From the NCBI GenBank assembly GCA_029212415.1, contig JARGOF010000002.1, forward strand, positions 134,877-198,876: a stretch of 64,000 nucleotides of DNA, read 5' to 3'. The position numbers were made by a program, and so were the translations under genes. Of this stretch, positions 18,554 through 27,728 are shown piece by piece. Source of the stretch: Rhizobiaceae bacterium (GTDB lineage: Bacteria > Pseudomonadota > Alphaproteobacteria > Rhizobiales > Rhizobiaceae). Below the pieces are notes generated by a model that did no database searches, was not told where the DNA came from, and saw nothing but the letters and a program-made list of their open reading frames with translations. Positions within the stretch are counted from its first letter, which is position 1, and each line of letters opens with the position of its first letter.

Positions 18554-19105
18554 ATGAATGCCACAACCGTCACCAGATTTTTGGCTGTTTGTTCTACGCT
18601 GGCGTTGCTGATTATCCCCGTCACGCTGGCCGGTCCACCTGCCCATGCACAAAGCGTGGCGCAGGGTGCCAGTGGCCTGCCGTTGCCGCGGTTCGTCAGT
18701 CTCAAGGCGCGACGGGTCAACCTGCGCATTGGTCCCAGCCGCGATTATGCGGTCGAGTGGATGTATACCCGTTCGGGAATTCCCATGGAGATCATCCAGG
18801 AATATGACCATTGGCGTCGTGTGCGTGACCCCGAAGGCACGGAAGGCTGGATCCACAAATCGCTGCTGACCGGCGAGCGCACGGCCATTGTCGCGCCCTG
18901 GAAACGCGGGCAGGACAAGGTCTATGTGCAATTGCGCGCCAGGCCGCAGGTGAGCGCCACCCTGCTTGCAATGCTCGAGCCCGGAGTTGTCGTCAATATC
19001 AGCGAGTGCAACGGCAACTGGTGCCGCAGCGAGATTGACGGTGCAAAAGGCTGGGTTGCCCAGAATGAAATCTGGGGCGCCTATCCGGGCGAAGCCTTCA
19101 AATAA
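18554..19105 (+). CDS. Exported protein with two bacterial SH3 domains
   Basis: 183 residues from the ATG at 18554, chosen because GGAGG lies 5 bases upstream; an upstream in-frame ATG lies inside that site. A signal peptide covers about the first 33 residues and ends PAHAQS. Two SH3-like repeats follow: RRVNLRIGPSRDYAVEWMY with GWIHKSLL, and YVQLRARPQVSATLLAMLEPG with GWVAQNEIW. Such SH3_4 proteins are periplasmic, and some bind peptidoglycan; the partner here is unknown. The gene is monocistronic by appearance, with 124 bases to the next gene. Confidence 0.88.
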   Translation: MNATTVTRFLAVCSTLALLIIPVTLAGPPAHAQSVAQGASGLPLPRFVSLKARRVNLRIGPSRDYAVEWMYTRSGIPMEIIQEYDHWRRVRDPEGTEGWIHKSLLTGERTAIVAPWKRGQDKVYVQLRARPQVSATLLAMLEPGVVVNISECNGNWCRSEIDGAKGWVAQNEIWGAYPGEAFK

Positions 19106-19229
19106 TCTCACAAACGCGGGGCAGGATATTCCATAACGCTTTCACACCTGTATGATCGGATTTGCGGAGAGCCGGGAACGCTGTGCGGCTCTTGCAGATG
19201 ACCATGTCACAATAGCGATCAGGGATACC

Positions 19230-19919
19230 ATGGCGCAACAAAGGGTCGATCTTGTCATTTTTGATTGCGACGGTGTTCTCATCGACAGTGAAATCCTCAG
19301 TGCCCAGACCCTGATCGGGCTTTTGGCCGATCTGGGGATCACCATTGATCTCGACCACGTCCAGAAATATTTTCTGGGCAGGAGTTTTCCAACCGTTGCA
19401 GCGCTGATTCGCGAGCAGTTCTCAACCGTGCTGCCGCAGAGCTTCGAACAGACTTACCGCAGCGAACTGCTTGCGCGTTTTGAAGTAGGGCTGTTGCCGA
19501 CACCCGGCATTGAACGGGTGCTGAGCGAATTGGCGATTCCTGCCTGTGTTGCCACAAGCAGCAGTCCTGAGCGAGCCAACAAATCTTTGCAGATCAGCGG
19601 CCTTGCGCGTTATTTCGATCAAAAAATCTATACGGCTTCTCTCGTCGCGCGCGGCAAGCCGGCGCCAGATCTTTTTTTGCACGTGGCAAAAAGTGAAGGC
19701 GTATTGCCACAAAACTGTCTGGTCATTGAAGACAGTCAGCCGGGGCTTGAGGCGGCGCGTGCAGCAGGCATGATTGTCTGGCATTACCGGGGCGCAAGCC
19801 ATCTGAAGTCGACGCAGCTCGCCGCTTTCAAGGCGCGCGACGCGCATGTCCAGTTTGATTCCTGGGACGGCTTCTTTCATCTGATGCCCGCTTTGAAACG
19901 CGCCGAAATCCAGCGTTAA
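19230..19919 (+). CDS. HAD-superfamily phosphatase
   Basis: 229-residue haloacid dehalogenase-like hydrolase of the sugar-phosphatase type. Motif I is FDCDGVLIDSE with the nucleophile Asp and acid/base Asp, motif II is ATSSSPER, and the Lys of motif III is in GKPAPD, followed by motif IV IEDSQPG. A helical cap lies between motifs I and II. The start at 19230 (MAQQRVD) leaves the motif at the usual distance; the upstream frame adds 26 atypical residues. It precedes the polyol regulator by 148 bases. A role in dephosphorylating a sugar or polyol phosphate fits the location but is inference. Confidence 0.85.
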   Translation: MAQQRVDLVIFDCDGVLIDSEILSAQTLIGLLADLGITIDLDHVQKYFLGRSFPTVAALIREQFSTVLPQSFEQTYRSELLARFEVGLLPTPGIERVLSELAIPACVATSSSPERANKSLQISGLARYFDQKIYTASLVARGKPAPDLFLHVAKSEGVLPQNCLVIEDSQPGLEAARAAGMIVWHYRGASHLKSTQLAAFKARDAHVQFDSWDGFFHLMPALKRAEIQR

Positions 19920-20067
19920 CAGCTCTTCCAGACCCGCCCCATGTCTGCCGTCGTTTCGCTTCACGGCGGGGTCATCGACGCTGTGATACTTGCACCGTGA
20001 TCGCACAGGCCATAAGACGCTTGCATAATTCGACTCGTCGATCGCAACAGACCGCAGGGCAAATCCG

Positions 20068-21024
20068 ATGGCCAAACCAAGCGACAACGACCCAAGCCGC
20101 CTCGACGATGCTGCGCGCGCCGGATGGCTCTATTATGTTGCGGGCAATACCCAGGACGAGATCGCCCGCAAACTTGGTGTGTCGAGGCAATCGGCCCAAA
20201 GGCTTGTTTCACTTGCGGTCAGCGAGCGTCTGGTCAAGGTGCGGCTGGATCATCCGATCGCCCATTGCATGGAACTGGCTGCCCGGGTCAAGGAACGTTT
20301 TGATCTGCTGGCCTGTGAAGTCGTTCCCAGTGATCCCGAAGCGCCCAATTCCGTTGTCGGGATAGCGCAGGCCGGCGCGGCGGAAATGGAGCGGCATCTC
20401 AAATCCAGCCATCCCAAGATATTGGCCATCGGAACAGGCCGCGCATTGCGTGCCTGTGTCGAACAGCTTCCGCCGATGGACTGTCCCCAGCATCGCATCG
20501 TATCGCTGCTGGGAAACATGATGTCCGATGGATCGGCGACAGCCTATAATGTGGTCATTCGTCTCGCCGAGCGGGTCAATGCCAAACATTTTCCCATGCC
20601 CTTGCCCGTACTGGCGCGGACAATCGAGGAAAAACGCGTGCTGCACAATCAGGAGCCGGTTCACAATATCCTCGAGCTTGCCCGTCAGGCCGATGTCACT
20701 TTCGTCGGCATTGGCGGTATCGGTGATGATTCGCCGCTGGTGATGGATGGCTTCGTCGCCCGTGATGAGGCCAGGGCGCTGGCGCGCGCCGGTGCAGTTG
20801 GCGAAATAACCAGTTGGATATTCGATCGAAACGGCAAACTGATTGACGGTCATATCAACGACCGTGTGGCCAGTGCACCACTGATGCCAAATCAGACGAA
20901 CCCGGTCATTTGCGTTGCCGCTGGCGAATCCAAAGCCAAAGCGCTGCTGGGAGCTTTTCGCGGTAAAATTGTAAATTCTCTGATCACGAATGAGACAACA
21001 GCCCAGCTTTTGCTCGATTCCTAG
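20068..21024 (+). CDS. SorC-family sugar-binding transcriptional regulator of the polyol locus
   Basis: 318 residues. An N-terminal helix-turn-helix (NTQDEIARKLGVSRQSAQRLV, about 27-47) is followed by the SorC/DeoR-like phosphosugar-binding domain, with ILAIGTGRALRACVEQLP and a GIGGIGDDSPLV loop. SorC-type regulators usually respond to a phosphorylated or free sugar and control the adjacent operon, so this one should control the smoEFGK-smoS-mtlK genes that start 160 bases downstream. It corresponds to SmoC of Rhodobacter in position. A terminator follows its stop, so the transport genes have a separate promoter. Confidence 0.88.
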   Translation: MAKPSDNDPSRLDDAARAGWLYYVAGNTQDEIARKLGVSRQSAQRLVSLAVSERLVKVRLDHPIAHCMELAARVKERFDLLACEVVPSDPEAPNSVVGIAQAGAAEMERHLKSSHPKILAIGTGRALRACVEQLPPMDCPQHRIVSLLGNMMSDGSATAYNVVIRLAERVNAKHFPMPLPVLARTIEEKRVLHNQEPVHNILELARQADVTFVGIGGIGDDSPLVMDGFVARDEARALARAGAVGEITSWIFDRNGKLIDGHINDRVASAPLMPNQTNPVICVAAGESKAKALLGAFRGKIVNSLITNETTAQLLLDS

Positions 21025-21070
21025 GCAAAAATCTGCCTCAATTAATCCTTTGAATTGAAAAGAGTTTTGC

Positions 21071-21097
21071 AAAACCCTGCACAGGTGGCGGGGTTTT
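21071..21097 (+). terminator. Intrinsic terminator of the SorC-family regulator gene
   Basis: AAAACCCTGC-ACAGGTG-GCGGGGTTTT forms a 10-bp stem with one T-G wobble and a 7-base loop, starting 46 bases after the stop codon. The stem ends in TTTT, and a second T run follows a few bases later. Confidence 0.75.
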
Positions 21098-21111
21098 CGT
21101 GCAGTTTTTTG

Positions 21112-21164
21112 TTGACATAAATGCACGATTTAGCGAATATTTGCCCCAGACACTAGCAAATGCT
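21112..21164 (+). promoter_or_regulatory. Candidate promoter and operator of the polyol transport operon
   Basis: TTGACA at 21112-21117 is a perfect -35 hexamer. A weak -10 (GAATAT, 21135-21140) follows after 17 bases. The -10 lies inside a near-palindrome, GCGAATATTTGC (21133-21144), and a related half, AGCAAATGCT, sits at 21155-21164 just before the smoE ribosome binding site. These could be binding sites for the SorC-family regulator. The -35 is seen directly; the operator role is inference. Confidence 0.4.
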
Positions 21165-21184
21165 CAGTGCATTGGGAGGAATTC

Positions 21185-22495
21185 ATGAATTACTTTACTC
21201 GCGCCCTGATGGGCGCGTCCGCTCTGTCATTGTTGGCAACCGGAGCCATGGCGGAAAAAATCACCATCGCCACCGTCAACAATGGCGACATGGTCCGCAT
21301 GCAGAAGCTGACCGATGATTTCACGGCAAAGAATCCAGGCATTGAACTGGAATGGGTGACGCTGGAAGAAAATATCCTGCGTCAGCGCGTAACCACCGAT
21401 ATCGCCACCAAGGGCGGTCAGTATGATGTGATGACCATCGGCACCTATGAGGTTCCGATCTGGGCGAAACAGGATTGGCTGGTATCGCTCAATGATCTGC
21501 CTGCATCCTACGACATGGATGATCTTCTGCCTGCCATTCGCGGTGGCCTGACGGTTGGCGGCGAACTTTACGCTGCACCCTTCTATGGCGAAAGCTCGAT
21601 GGTCATGTACCGCAAGGACCTGATGGAAAAGGCCGGGCTTGAAATGCCGGATGCGCCCACATGGGACTTCATCGGCAAGGCAGCGCGCGCCATGACCGAC
21701 AAGGACAACGAGATTTATGGCGTCTGCCTGCGTGGCAAGGCCGGTTGGGGCGAGAATATGGCGCTTCTGACGGCAACCGCCAATTCCTTTGGGGCAAAAT
21801 GGTTCGATATGGACTGGAAGCCGCAATTCGACGGTGACGCCTGGAAGAACACGCTGAATTTCTACATCGATCTGATGAACGACGCGGGCCCTCCCGGAGC
21901 ATCATCAAACGGTTTCAATGAAAATCTGTCGCTTTTCCAGTCGGGCAAATGCGGCATGTGGATTGATGCAACGGTTGCAGCATCCTTCGTGACGAACCCG
22001 AAAGACAGTCAGGTTGCAGACAAGGTCGGTTTTGCGCTTGCGCCGGACAACGGGCTTGGCAAACGAGGCAACTGGCTGTGGGCCTGGAGCCTGGCCATTC
22101 CCGCCGGTACCCAGAAGCAGGACGCTGCCAAGAAATTTGTCGAATGGGCCACGTCGAAGGAATATCTGGCACTTGTCGCTGAAAATGAAGGCTGGGCAAA
22201 TGTGCCTCCCGGAACACGCACATCGCTCTACGAGAATCCGGAATATGCGAAGATACCCTTTGCCAAGATGACACTGGACAGCATCAACTCTGCCGACCCG
22301 AACAATCCGACGGTTGATCCGGTGCCCTATGTTGGTGTGCAATTCGTCGCCATTCCTGAATTTCAAGGTATCGCTACTTCGGTCGGCCAGCAGTTCTCTG
22401 CGGCGCTTGCCGGAACGGTCAGTGTGGATGACGCGCTCGCCAGCGCCCAGTCGCTGACCGAACGCGAAATGAAAAGGGCTGGCTACATCAAGTAA
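21185..22495 (+). CDS. smoE: Polyol ABC transporter, periplasmic substrate-binding protein
   Basis: Extracellular solute-binding protein of family 1 that captures polyols (sorbitol/mannitol class) in the periplasm. The first 23 residues (ending ATGAMA) are a Sec signal peptide. The mature protein has the family-1 features YDVMTIGTYEVPIWAKQDWL and the hinge-region APFYGESSMVMYRKDLMEKAG. Length is 436 residues. The ATG at 21185 follows GGAGGAATTC. The substrate call rests on context: permeases, ATPase, sorbitol and mannitol dehydrogenases follow in the same direction. A GC-rich hairpin separates it from the permease genes. Confidence 0.9.
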   Translation: MNYFTRALMGASALSLLATGAMAEKITIATVNNGDMVRMQKLTDDFTAKNPGIELEWVTLEENILRQRVTTDIATKGGQYDVMTIGTYEVPIWAKQDWLVSLNDLPASYDMDDLLPAIRGGLTVGGELYAAPFYGESSMVMYRKDLMEKAGLEMPDAPTWDFIGKAARAMTDKDNEIYGVCLRGKAGWGENMALLTATANSFGAKWFDMDWKPQFDGDAWKNTLNFYIDLMNDAGPPGASSNGFNENLSLFQSGKCGMWIDATVAASFVTNPKDSQVADKVGFALAPDNGLGKRGNWLWAWSLAIPAGTQKQDAAKKFVEWATSKEYLALVAENEGWANVPPGTRTSLYENPEYAKIPFAKMTLDSINSADPNNPTVDPVPYVGVQFVAIPEFQGIATSVGQQFSAALAGTVSVDDALASAQSLTEREMKRAGYIK

Positions 22496-22510
22496 CCGTC
22501 CTCCCCCCGG

Positions 22511-22540
22511 GGGGCCGGTCCGACCGGGCCGGCCCCTTTT
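22511..22540 (+). terminator. GC-rich hairpin between smoE and smoF (partial terminator)
   Basis: GGGGCCGG at 22511-22518 pairs perfectly with CCGGCCCC at 22529-22536, followed by TTTT. The hairpin begins 16 bases after the smoE stop. In binding-protein transporters such a structure commonly lets most transcripts end after the binding-protein gene and protects its mRNA, so that it is made in excess over the permeases. That role is inferred here. Confidence 0.75.
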
Positions 22541-22629
22541 GAGTCTCTGTTTGATTATTGCTATTTCGCGGTGGAAGACCCGCTCTATCCGATCTGTCCA
22601 CCACACGCTCTCTAACCCGGTGCAGGACC

Positions 22630-23502
22630 ATGGCCACAACCCACTCACGTGTTGCCGCGCGATTCATGCTGTCGCCCGCCGTATTGCTGCTTTTGGCATG
22701 GATGATCGTCCCGCTTTCGATGACGATCTATTTCTCATTCCTGCGCTACAACCTGTTGAATCCGGCCATTGATGCCTGGGCCGGCTGGAGCAACTACGAA
22801 TATTTCCTGACCGATCCGGCCTTCTTTGCTGCGCTCACCAATACTTTGCTGCTGGTTGGCGGTGTCTTGCTGATCACCATCATCGGTGGAACTTTGCTGG
22901 CCCTGCTGCTTGATCAGCCCATCTGGGGGCAGGGCATCGTGCGCATTCTTGTCCTGGCGCCATTTTTCGTCATGCCGACCGTTTCCGCCCTTGTCTGGAA
23001 AAACATGTTCATGAACCCGGTCAACGGGTTGTTTGCCCATGCGGCCAAGGCGCTTGGACTGCAACCCTTTGACTTTCTGGCCCATGCGCCGCTGTTTTCC
23101 ATCATTCTGATTGTCGCCTGGCAATGGCTGCCCTTTGCGGCGCTGATACTGCTGACCGCGCTGCAGTCGATGGATCAGGAGCAAATGGATGCATCCGAAA
23201 TGGACGGAGCCGGGCCATTCAGCCGCTTTTTCTATCTGGTGCTGCCGCATCTGTCGCGGGCCATCACGGTGGTCGTTCTCATTCAGACAATATTTCTATT
23301 GTCCATCTTCGCCGAAATTCTGGTGACCACCAATGGTGGGCCCGGCTATGCATCGACCAATATTACCTACCTGGTCTATGCCCAATCTCTGCTCCAGTTT
23401 GATGTCGGGGGCGGATCTGCCGGCGGTATCATTGCGGTCATCCTGGCCAATATTGTTGCGATCTTCCTGATGCGGATGATCGGCAAGAACCTGGAGGCGT
23501 AA
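22630..23502 (+). CDS. smoF: Polyol ABC transporter permease 1
   Basis: Inner-membrane permease of the MalF type, 290 residues from the ATG at 22630. Six hydrophobic segments are visible, starting with FMLSPAVLLLLAWMIVPLSM. The cytoplasmic EAA loop that docks the ATPase is ASEMDGAGPFSRFFYLVLPH. The upstream in-frame start at 22558 would add 24 Arg-rich residues without membrane character, so it is rejected; the ribosome binding site at 22630 is weak (GCAGGA). The stop is 3 bases before smoG. Confidence 0.92.
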   Translation: MATTHSRVAARFMLSPAVLLLLAWMIVPLSMTIYFSFLRYNLLNPAIDAWAGWSNYEYFLTDPAFFAALTNTLLLVGGVLLITIIGGTLLALLLDQPIWGQGIVRILVLAPFFVMPTVSALVWKNMFMNPVNGLFAHAAKALGLQPFDFLAHAPLFSIILIVAWQWLPFAALILLTALQSMDQEQMDASEMDGAGPFSRFFYLVLPHLSRAITVVVLIQTIFLLSIFAEILVTTNGGPGYASTNITYLVYAQSLLQFDVGGGSAGGIIAVILANIVAIFLMRMIGKNLEA

Positions 23503-23505
23503 CCC

Positions 23506-24336
23506 ATGGCTCGCTCAATTTCGCGTCGCCGCCAGATTGTTGTCACGCTGCTGGCCTGGGCCATCGGTCTGGCGATTTTCTTCCCGATTCTGTGGACGAT
23601 CCTGACCAGCTTCAAGACCGAGGCAGAGGCCATTGCATCACCGCCTTCCCTGTTCATGTTTGACTGGACGCTGGAGAATTATGGTGAAGTGCAGGAGCGC
23701 TCGAATTACTTCCGGCACTTCTCCAATTCGGTGATCATCTCTCTTGGTTCAACGCTGCTTGGCCTGTTGATCGCCATACCGGCTGCCTGGTCCATGGCCT
23801 TTGTGCCGGCCAAGCGCACCAAGGACATCCTGATGTGGATGCTCTCGACCAAGATGCTGCCGCCGGTCGGCGTGCTGATCCCGATCTACCTGTTGTTCCG
23901 CGACACCGGTTTGCTGGACACCAGAACAGGTCTGGTCATTGTGCTGACCCTCGTCAATCTGCCGATCATCATCTGGATGCTGTTCACCTATTTTCGTGAG
24001 ATACCCGGTGAGATTCTCGAAGCATCACGCATGGATGGCGCCCAATTGTGGGACGAGATCATCTATGTTTTGACGCCGATGGCGATCCCGGGCATTGCAT
24101 CGACGCTTCTGTTGAATGTGATCCTTGCCTGGAACGAGGCATTCTGGACGCTCAATCTGACGGCCGCCAAGGCAGCACCGCTGACTGCATTCATAGCCAG
24201 CTATTCCAGCCCGGAAGGGCTCTTCTACGCCAAGCTCTCTGCCGCATCGACCATGGCGATTGCACCGATCCTGATCTTGGGTTGGTTCAGTCAGAAACAA
24301 TTGGTGCGTGGTCTGACATTCGGCGCAGTGAAATAG
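23506..24336 (+). CDS. smoG: Polyol ABC transporter permease 2
   Basis: Inner-membrane permease of the MalG type, 276 residues, partner of SmoF. It has an N-terminal membrane segment ([19 protein letters not shown]) and the EAA loop [20 protein letters not shown] before the last two membrane segments. Starts 3 bases after the smoF stop, with GGAGG at the end of smoF serving as its ribosome binding site. The ATPase gene follows 8 bases after its stop. Confidence 0.93.
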   Translation: MARSISRRRQIVVTLLAWAIGLAIFFPILWTILTSFKTEAEAIASPPSLFMFDWTLENYGEVQERSNYFRHFSNSVIISLGSTLLGLLIAIPAAWSMAFVPAKRTKDILMWMLSTKMLPPVGVLIPIYLLFRDTGLLDTRTGLVIVLTLVNLPIIIWMLFTYFREIPGEILEASRMDGAQLWDEIIYVLTPMAIPGIASTLLLNVILAWNEAFWTLNLTAAKAAPLTAFIASYSSPEGLFYAKLSAASTMAIAPILILGWFSQKQLVRGLTFGAVK

Positions 24337-24344
24337 GATTGATC

Positions 24345-25343
24345 ATGGGAAGCATAACACTCAAACAGATCACCAAGAGCTTCGGCGCCACTGAGGTGAT
24401 CCAGCCATTGGATCTGGAAATCAGCGACGGGGAATTCGTCGTCTTTGTCGGCCCGTCGGGATGCGGTAAATCGACCTTGCTGCGCCTGATCGCCGGTCTG
24501 GAAGATGTGACCAGCGGGATGATTGAAATCAATGGCGTTGATGCGACGCAGACGCCACCGGCCAAGCGCGGCCTGGCGATGGTTTTCCAGTCCTATGCGC
24601 TCTATCCGCATATGTCGGTGCGCAAGAACATCGCCTTTCCGCTGAAAATGGCCAAACTGCCCCTACAGGATCGTGACGCCAAGGTGGAGGCGGCTGCAGC
24701 GGTTTTGAATCTCACCGACTATCTTGACCGTCGTCCGGGTCAATTGTCCGGCGGGCAGCGTCAGCGCGTCGCCATCGGACGGGCCATTGTGCGTGAGCCC
24801 GATGCCTTCCTGTTCGATGAGCCCCTGTCCAATCTCGATGCAGCGCTGCGCGTCAACATGCGGCTGGAAATTTCCGAACTGCACCAGACCCTCAAGACGA
24901 CAATGATCTATGTGACGCATGATCAGGTGGAAGCCATGACCATGGCCGACAAGATCGTCGTTCTGCAGGCTGGCCGTATTGAACAGGTCGGTTCACCGCT
25001 TGAGCTCTACCACAAGCCGGCCAATCAATTTGTCGCGGGATTCATCGGTTCGCCCAAAATGAACTTTGTCACCGGGGCCCATGCGCAACAACACGGTGCG
25101 GAAACAATCGGCTTTCGGCCCGAACATATTGCCATTTCGCAGTCCGGTGGAACATTCAACGGTATTGTCGGTGTTTCCGAACATCTGGGATCGGACACGT
25201 TCTTGCGGGTCAATGTCGAAGGCATGGACAGCATCACCGTGCGTGCGGATGGCGAAGTGGCGTTGCGGCACGGAGACAGCGTCTCGCTGACACCGGCACC
25301 TGACAAGATCTATCGGTTCGACAAGTCCGGAAATGCCCTTTGA
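24345..25343 (+). CDS. smoK: Polyol ABC transporter ATP-binding protein
   Basis: MalK/UgpC-type ATPase of 332 residues. Walker A is [11 protein letters not shown] (about 36-46), the signature is [14 protein letters not shown], Walker B is [16 protein letters not shown], and the switch His is in YVTHDQ. A C-terminal regulatory TOBE domain follows from about residue 235 ([14 protein letters not shown]). The start is the ATG at 24345; a longer upstream frame reads through smoG in another frame and is not coding. Its stop TGA overlaps the ATG of the sorbitol dehydrogenase gene. Confidence 0.94.
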   Translation: MGSITLKQITKSFGATEVIQPLDLEISDGEFVVFVGPSGCGKSTLLRLIAGLEDVTSGMIEINGVDATQTPPAKRGLAMVFQSYALYPHMSVRKNIAFPLKMAKLPLQDRDAKVEAAAAVLNLTDYLDRRPGQLSGGQRQRVAIGRAIVREPDAFLFDEPLSNLDAALRVNMRLEISELHQTLKTTMIYVTHDQVEAMTMADKIVVLQAGRIEQVGSPLELYHKPANQFVAGFIGSPKMNFVTGAHAQQHGAETIGFRPEHIAISQSGGTFNGIVGVSEHLGSDTFLRVNVEGMDSITVRADGEVALRHGDSVSLTPAPDKIYRFDKSGNAL

Positions 25344-26116
25344 TGGACCGCCTGTCCGGAAAGTCGGCCATTATCACGGGTTCCGCCCGCGGCATTGGAA
25401 AAGCCTTCGCCGAGGCCTATGCAAGAGAAGGGGCAATTGTTGCGGTTGCCGATATCGATCTCGAGCGGGCCGAGGCGACCGCCGAGGCGATTGGCCCTTC
25501 TGCCTATGCAGTTCGCCTCGACGTGACAGACCAGACTTCCATCGATGCAGCCCTTGGCGTGGTCGAAGCCCGCGCTGGTGGTGTGGATATTCTCATCAAC
25601 AATGCCGCTCTGTTTGATCTGCAACCGATCACCGAAATCTCCCGTGAGAGCTATGACAGGCTGTTTGCCATCAATTTCGCCGGCACCTTGTTCATGTTGC
25701 AGGCCGCGGCAAAATCAATGATCGCCCGCGGGCAGGGCGGCAAGATCATCAATATGGCCAGCCAGGCCGGTCGTCGCGGTGAGCCGCTCGTCGCCATCTA
25801 TTGCGCGACCAAGGCGGCGGTGATCAGCCTGACGCAATCGGCGGGCCTGAGCCTGATCAGCCACGGCATCAATGTCAACGCAATCGCACCCGGCGTGGTC
25901 GATGGTGAGCATTGGGACGGAGTCGCCGCGTTGTTTGCGCGATATGAAAACCGTCCGGCGGGACAAAAGAAAAAACTGGTGGGCCAAGCCGTGCCTTTTG
26001 GCCGCATGGGCACAGCTGAAGATCTGACAGGCATGGCGATTTTTCTCGCCAGCGCAGAGGCCGACTACGTGGTTGCCCAAACCTACAATGTCGATGGCGG
26101 GAACTGGATGAGCTGA
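25343..26116 (+). CDS. smoS: Sorbitol dehydrogenase (L-iditol 2-dehydrogenase), SDR family
   Basis: Short-chain dehydrogenase of 257 residues that oxidises D-glucitol to fructose with NAD+. The cofactor motif is TGSARGIGKAFAEAYA (about 13-28), the NNAA motif follows at about 88, and the catalytic Tyr/Lys are in YCATK. The ending AEADYVVAQTYNVDGGNWMS matches rhizobial and Rhodobacter SmoS as I remember it. The ATG at 25343 overlaps the smoK stop (TGATG), giving tight translational coupling. Galactitol may also be a substrate, as in Rhodobacter. Confidence 0.9.
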   Translation: MDRLSGKSAIITGSARGIGKAFAEAYAREGAIVAVADIDLERAEATAEAIGPSAYAVRLDVTDQTSIDAALGVVEARAGGVDILINNAALFDLQPITEISRESYDRLFAINFAGTLFMLQAAAKSMIARGQGGKIINMASQAGRRGEPLVAIYCATKAAVISLTQSAGLSLISHGINVNAIAPGVVDGEHWDGVAALFARYENRPAGQKKKLVGQAVPFGRMGTAEDLTGMAIFLASAEADYVVAQTYNVDGGNWMS

Positions 26117-26118
26117 AG

Positions 26119-27597
26119 ATGCCGATAAAATTGAACCAGCAATTCCTTGATCGCCTTCCCGGCAATGTTTCTGTTCCGAAATATGATCGGTCAAAACTCA
26201 GTCCAGGCATTTTGCACATGGGCGTGGGCAATTTTCATCGCGCCCATCAGGCGATCTATCTCAATCGGTTGTTCGACCTTGGGGACAGTCTCGATTGGGC
26301 CATCATAGGCGCAGGAACACGTGCGAATGATGCGGAGATGCGCCGCAGGCTGCACGATCAGGACTGGCTCACAACGATTGTTGAACTCGAGCCCAGCGGG
26401 CTGACAGCGACAGTGTGTGGTTCCATGGTGGATTTCATTGATATTGATCCCGCACGCATTGTCGAAGCCCTCGCACGACCGGAGATTCGCATTGTTTCCC
26501 TGACGATCACCGAGGGCGGCTACTATCTGGATGCAACCACCGGCGGGTTTCAGTCGGATCATCCCGAGATGTTGGCCGATGGCCGCAATCCGCAGGCGCC
26601 CAAAACGGTCTTTGGCCTTTTGCTGGCTGGGATTGAAAGAAGGCGGCAGGCGGGGCTGCCACCGTTTACGGTGATGTCATGCGACAACCTGCCGGAAAAC
26701 GGCAAGATCACCCGCCAGACGATGATCGGCCTGGCGCAATTGATGTCGGGTGAGCTGGCCGCCTGGGTTGAAGCCAATGTCGCATTTCCAAACTCCATGG
26801 TCGATTGCATCACTCCGGCGACATCAGATCGCATGCGCCAGACAGTCGCTGCAGAATTCGATATCCTCGATTCGTCACCGGTGGCCTGCGAACCGTTTCG
26901 CCAATGGGTATTGGAGGACAATTTCCCTCAAGGCCGTCCGGCGCTAGAGAAGGTCGGTGTTGAATTCGTTGATGATGTTGCCCCTTACGAATTGATGAAA
27001 TTGCGTATTCTCAATGGCGGTCATGCGTCCATTGCCTATCCGGCCGCGCTCATTGGGATTGATTTCGTCCACGATGCCATGGCTGAACCGCTTGTCAGCG
27101 GGTTTCTCGAAAGTGTCGAAACCCGGGAGATCATCCCAACGGTTCCCTTGGTTCCTGGCGTGGATTTTTCCGACTATTTCGCCAAGGTAAAAACGCGTTT
27201 TTCCAATGCGGCTGTTGCCGATACAATTCCGCGCCTTTGTCTGGATGGTTCGAACCGGCAACCCAAATTCATTTTGCCGACGATTGCCGACCGGCTCAAA
27301 GAGGGGCTGCCCGTCGACGGCCTGGCACTCGAGGTGGCGCTGTGGTGCCGCTATTGTTTTGCCACCGATGATGCGGGAAACGCCCTGGAAGTGGCGGATG
27401 CCAAGGCGGAATATCTGCGCCAAAGGGCGCAGAAGGCAAAAGACAACCCGTCGGCCTTTCTGGACATGCAGGATATATTCGGCCTGCTGGGAGACAATGC
27501 GGTCTTCGTTCAGGCGTTTTCTTCGTCGCTGCGTTCACTTTGGGATGAGGGGACGCGTCAAACACTGGCCCATTATATCGCAAAAACCGCGCCATAG
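26119..27597 (+). CDS. mtlK: Mannitol 2-dehydrogenase (long-chain polyol dehydrogenase)
   Basis: Oxidises D-mannitol to D-fructose with NAD+; 492 residues, the size of Rhodobacter and Pseudomonas mannitol dehydrogenases. The N-terminal cofactor-binding segment is HMGVGNFHRAHQAIYL. The active-site Lys region is YELMKLRILNGGHASIAYPA (about 291-310), which carries the K-x4-N-x2-H arrangement of polyol-specific long-chain dehydrogenases. Two bases separate it from smoS. With the importer and SmoS, it should allow growth on mannitol and sorbitol, with fructose as common product. No fructokinase gene is visible in this operon. Confidence 0.93.
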   Translation: MPIKLNQQFLDRLPGNVSVPKYDRSKLSPGILHMGVGNFHRAHQAIYLNRLFDLGDSLDWAIIGAGTRANDAEMRRRLHDQDWLTTIVELEPSGLTATVCGSMVDFIDIDPARIVEALARPEIRIVSLTITEGGYYLDATTGGFQSDHPEMLADGRNPQAPKTVFGLLLAGIERRRQAGLPPFTVMSCDNLPENGKITRQTMIGLAQLMSGELAAWVEANVAFPNSMVDCITPATSDRMRQTVAAEFDILDSSPVACEPFRQWVLEDNFPQGRPALEKVGVEFVDDVAPYELMKLRILNGGHASIAYPAALIGIDFVHDAMAEPLVSGFLESVETREIIPTVPLVPGVDFSDYFAKVKTRFSNAAVADTIPRLCLDGSNRQPKFILPTIADRLKEGLPVDGLALEVALWCRYCFATDDAGNALEVADAKAEYLRQRAQKAKDNPSAFLDMQDIFGLLGDNAVFVQAFSSSLRSLWDEGTRQTLAHYIAKTAP

Positions 27598-27728
27598 GCT
27601 CAGGTTCTGTCAGGCAAATGTGAGGCTTGCAGCAGGACTATTGATTTATCCGGTCTGGTGATAAGAAGAAAAATCAGTTCAGATAAACGGGCTGTCACCG
27701 GATCGTGAACCGCTCGAAAGAATCTGCG

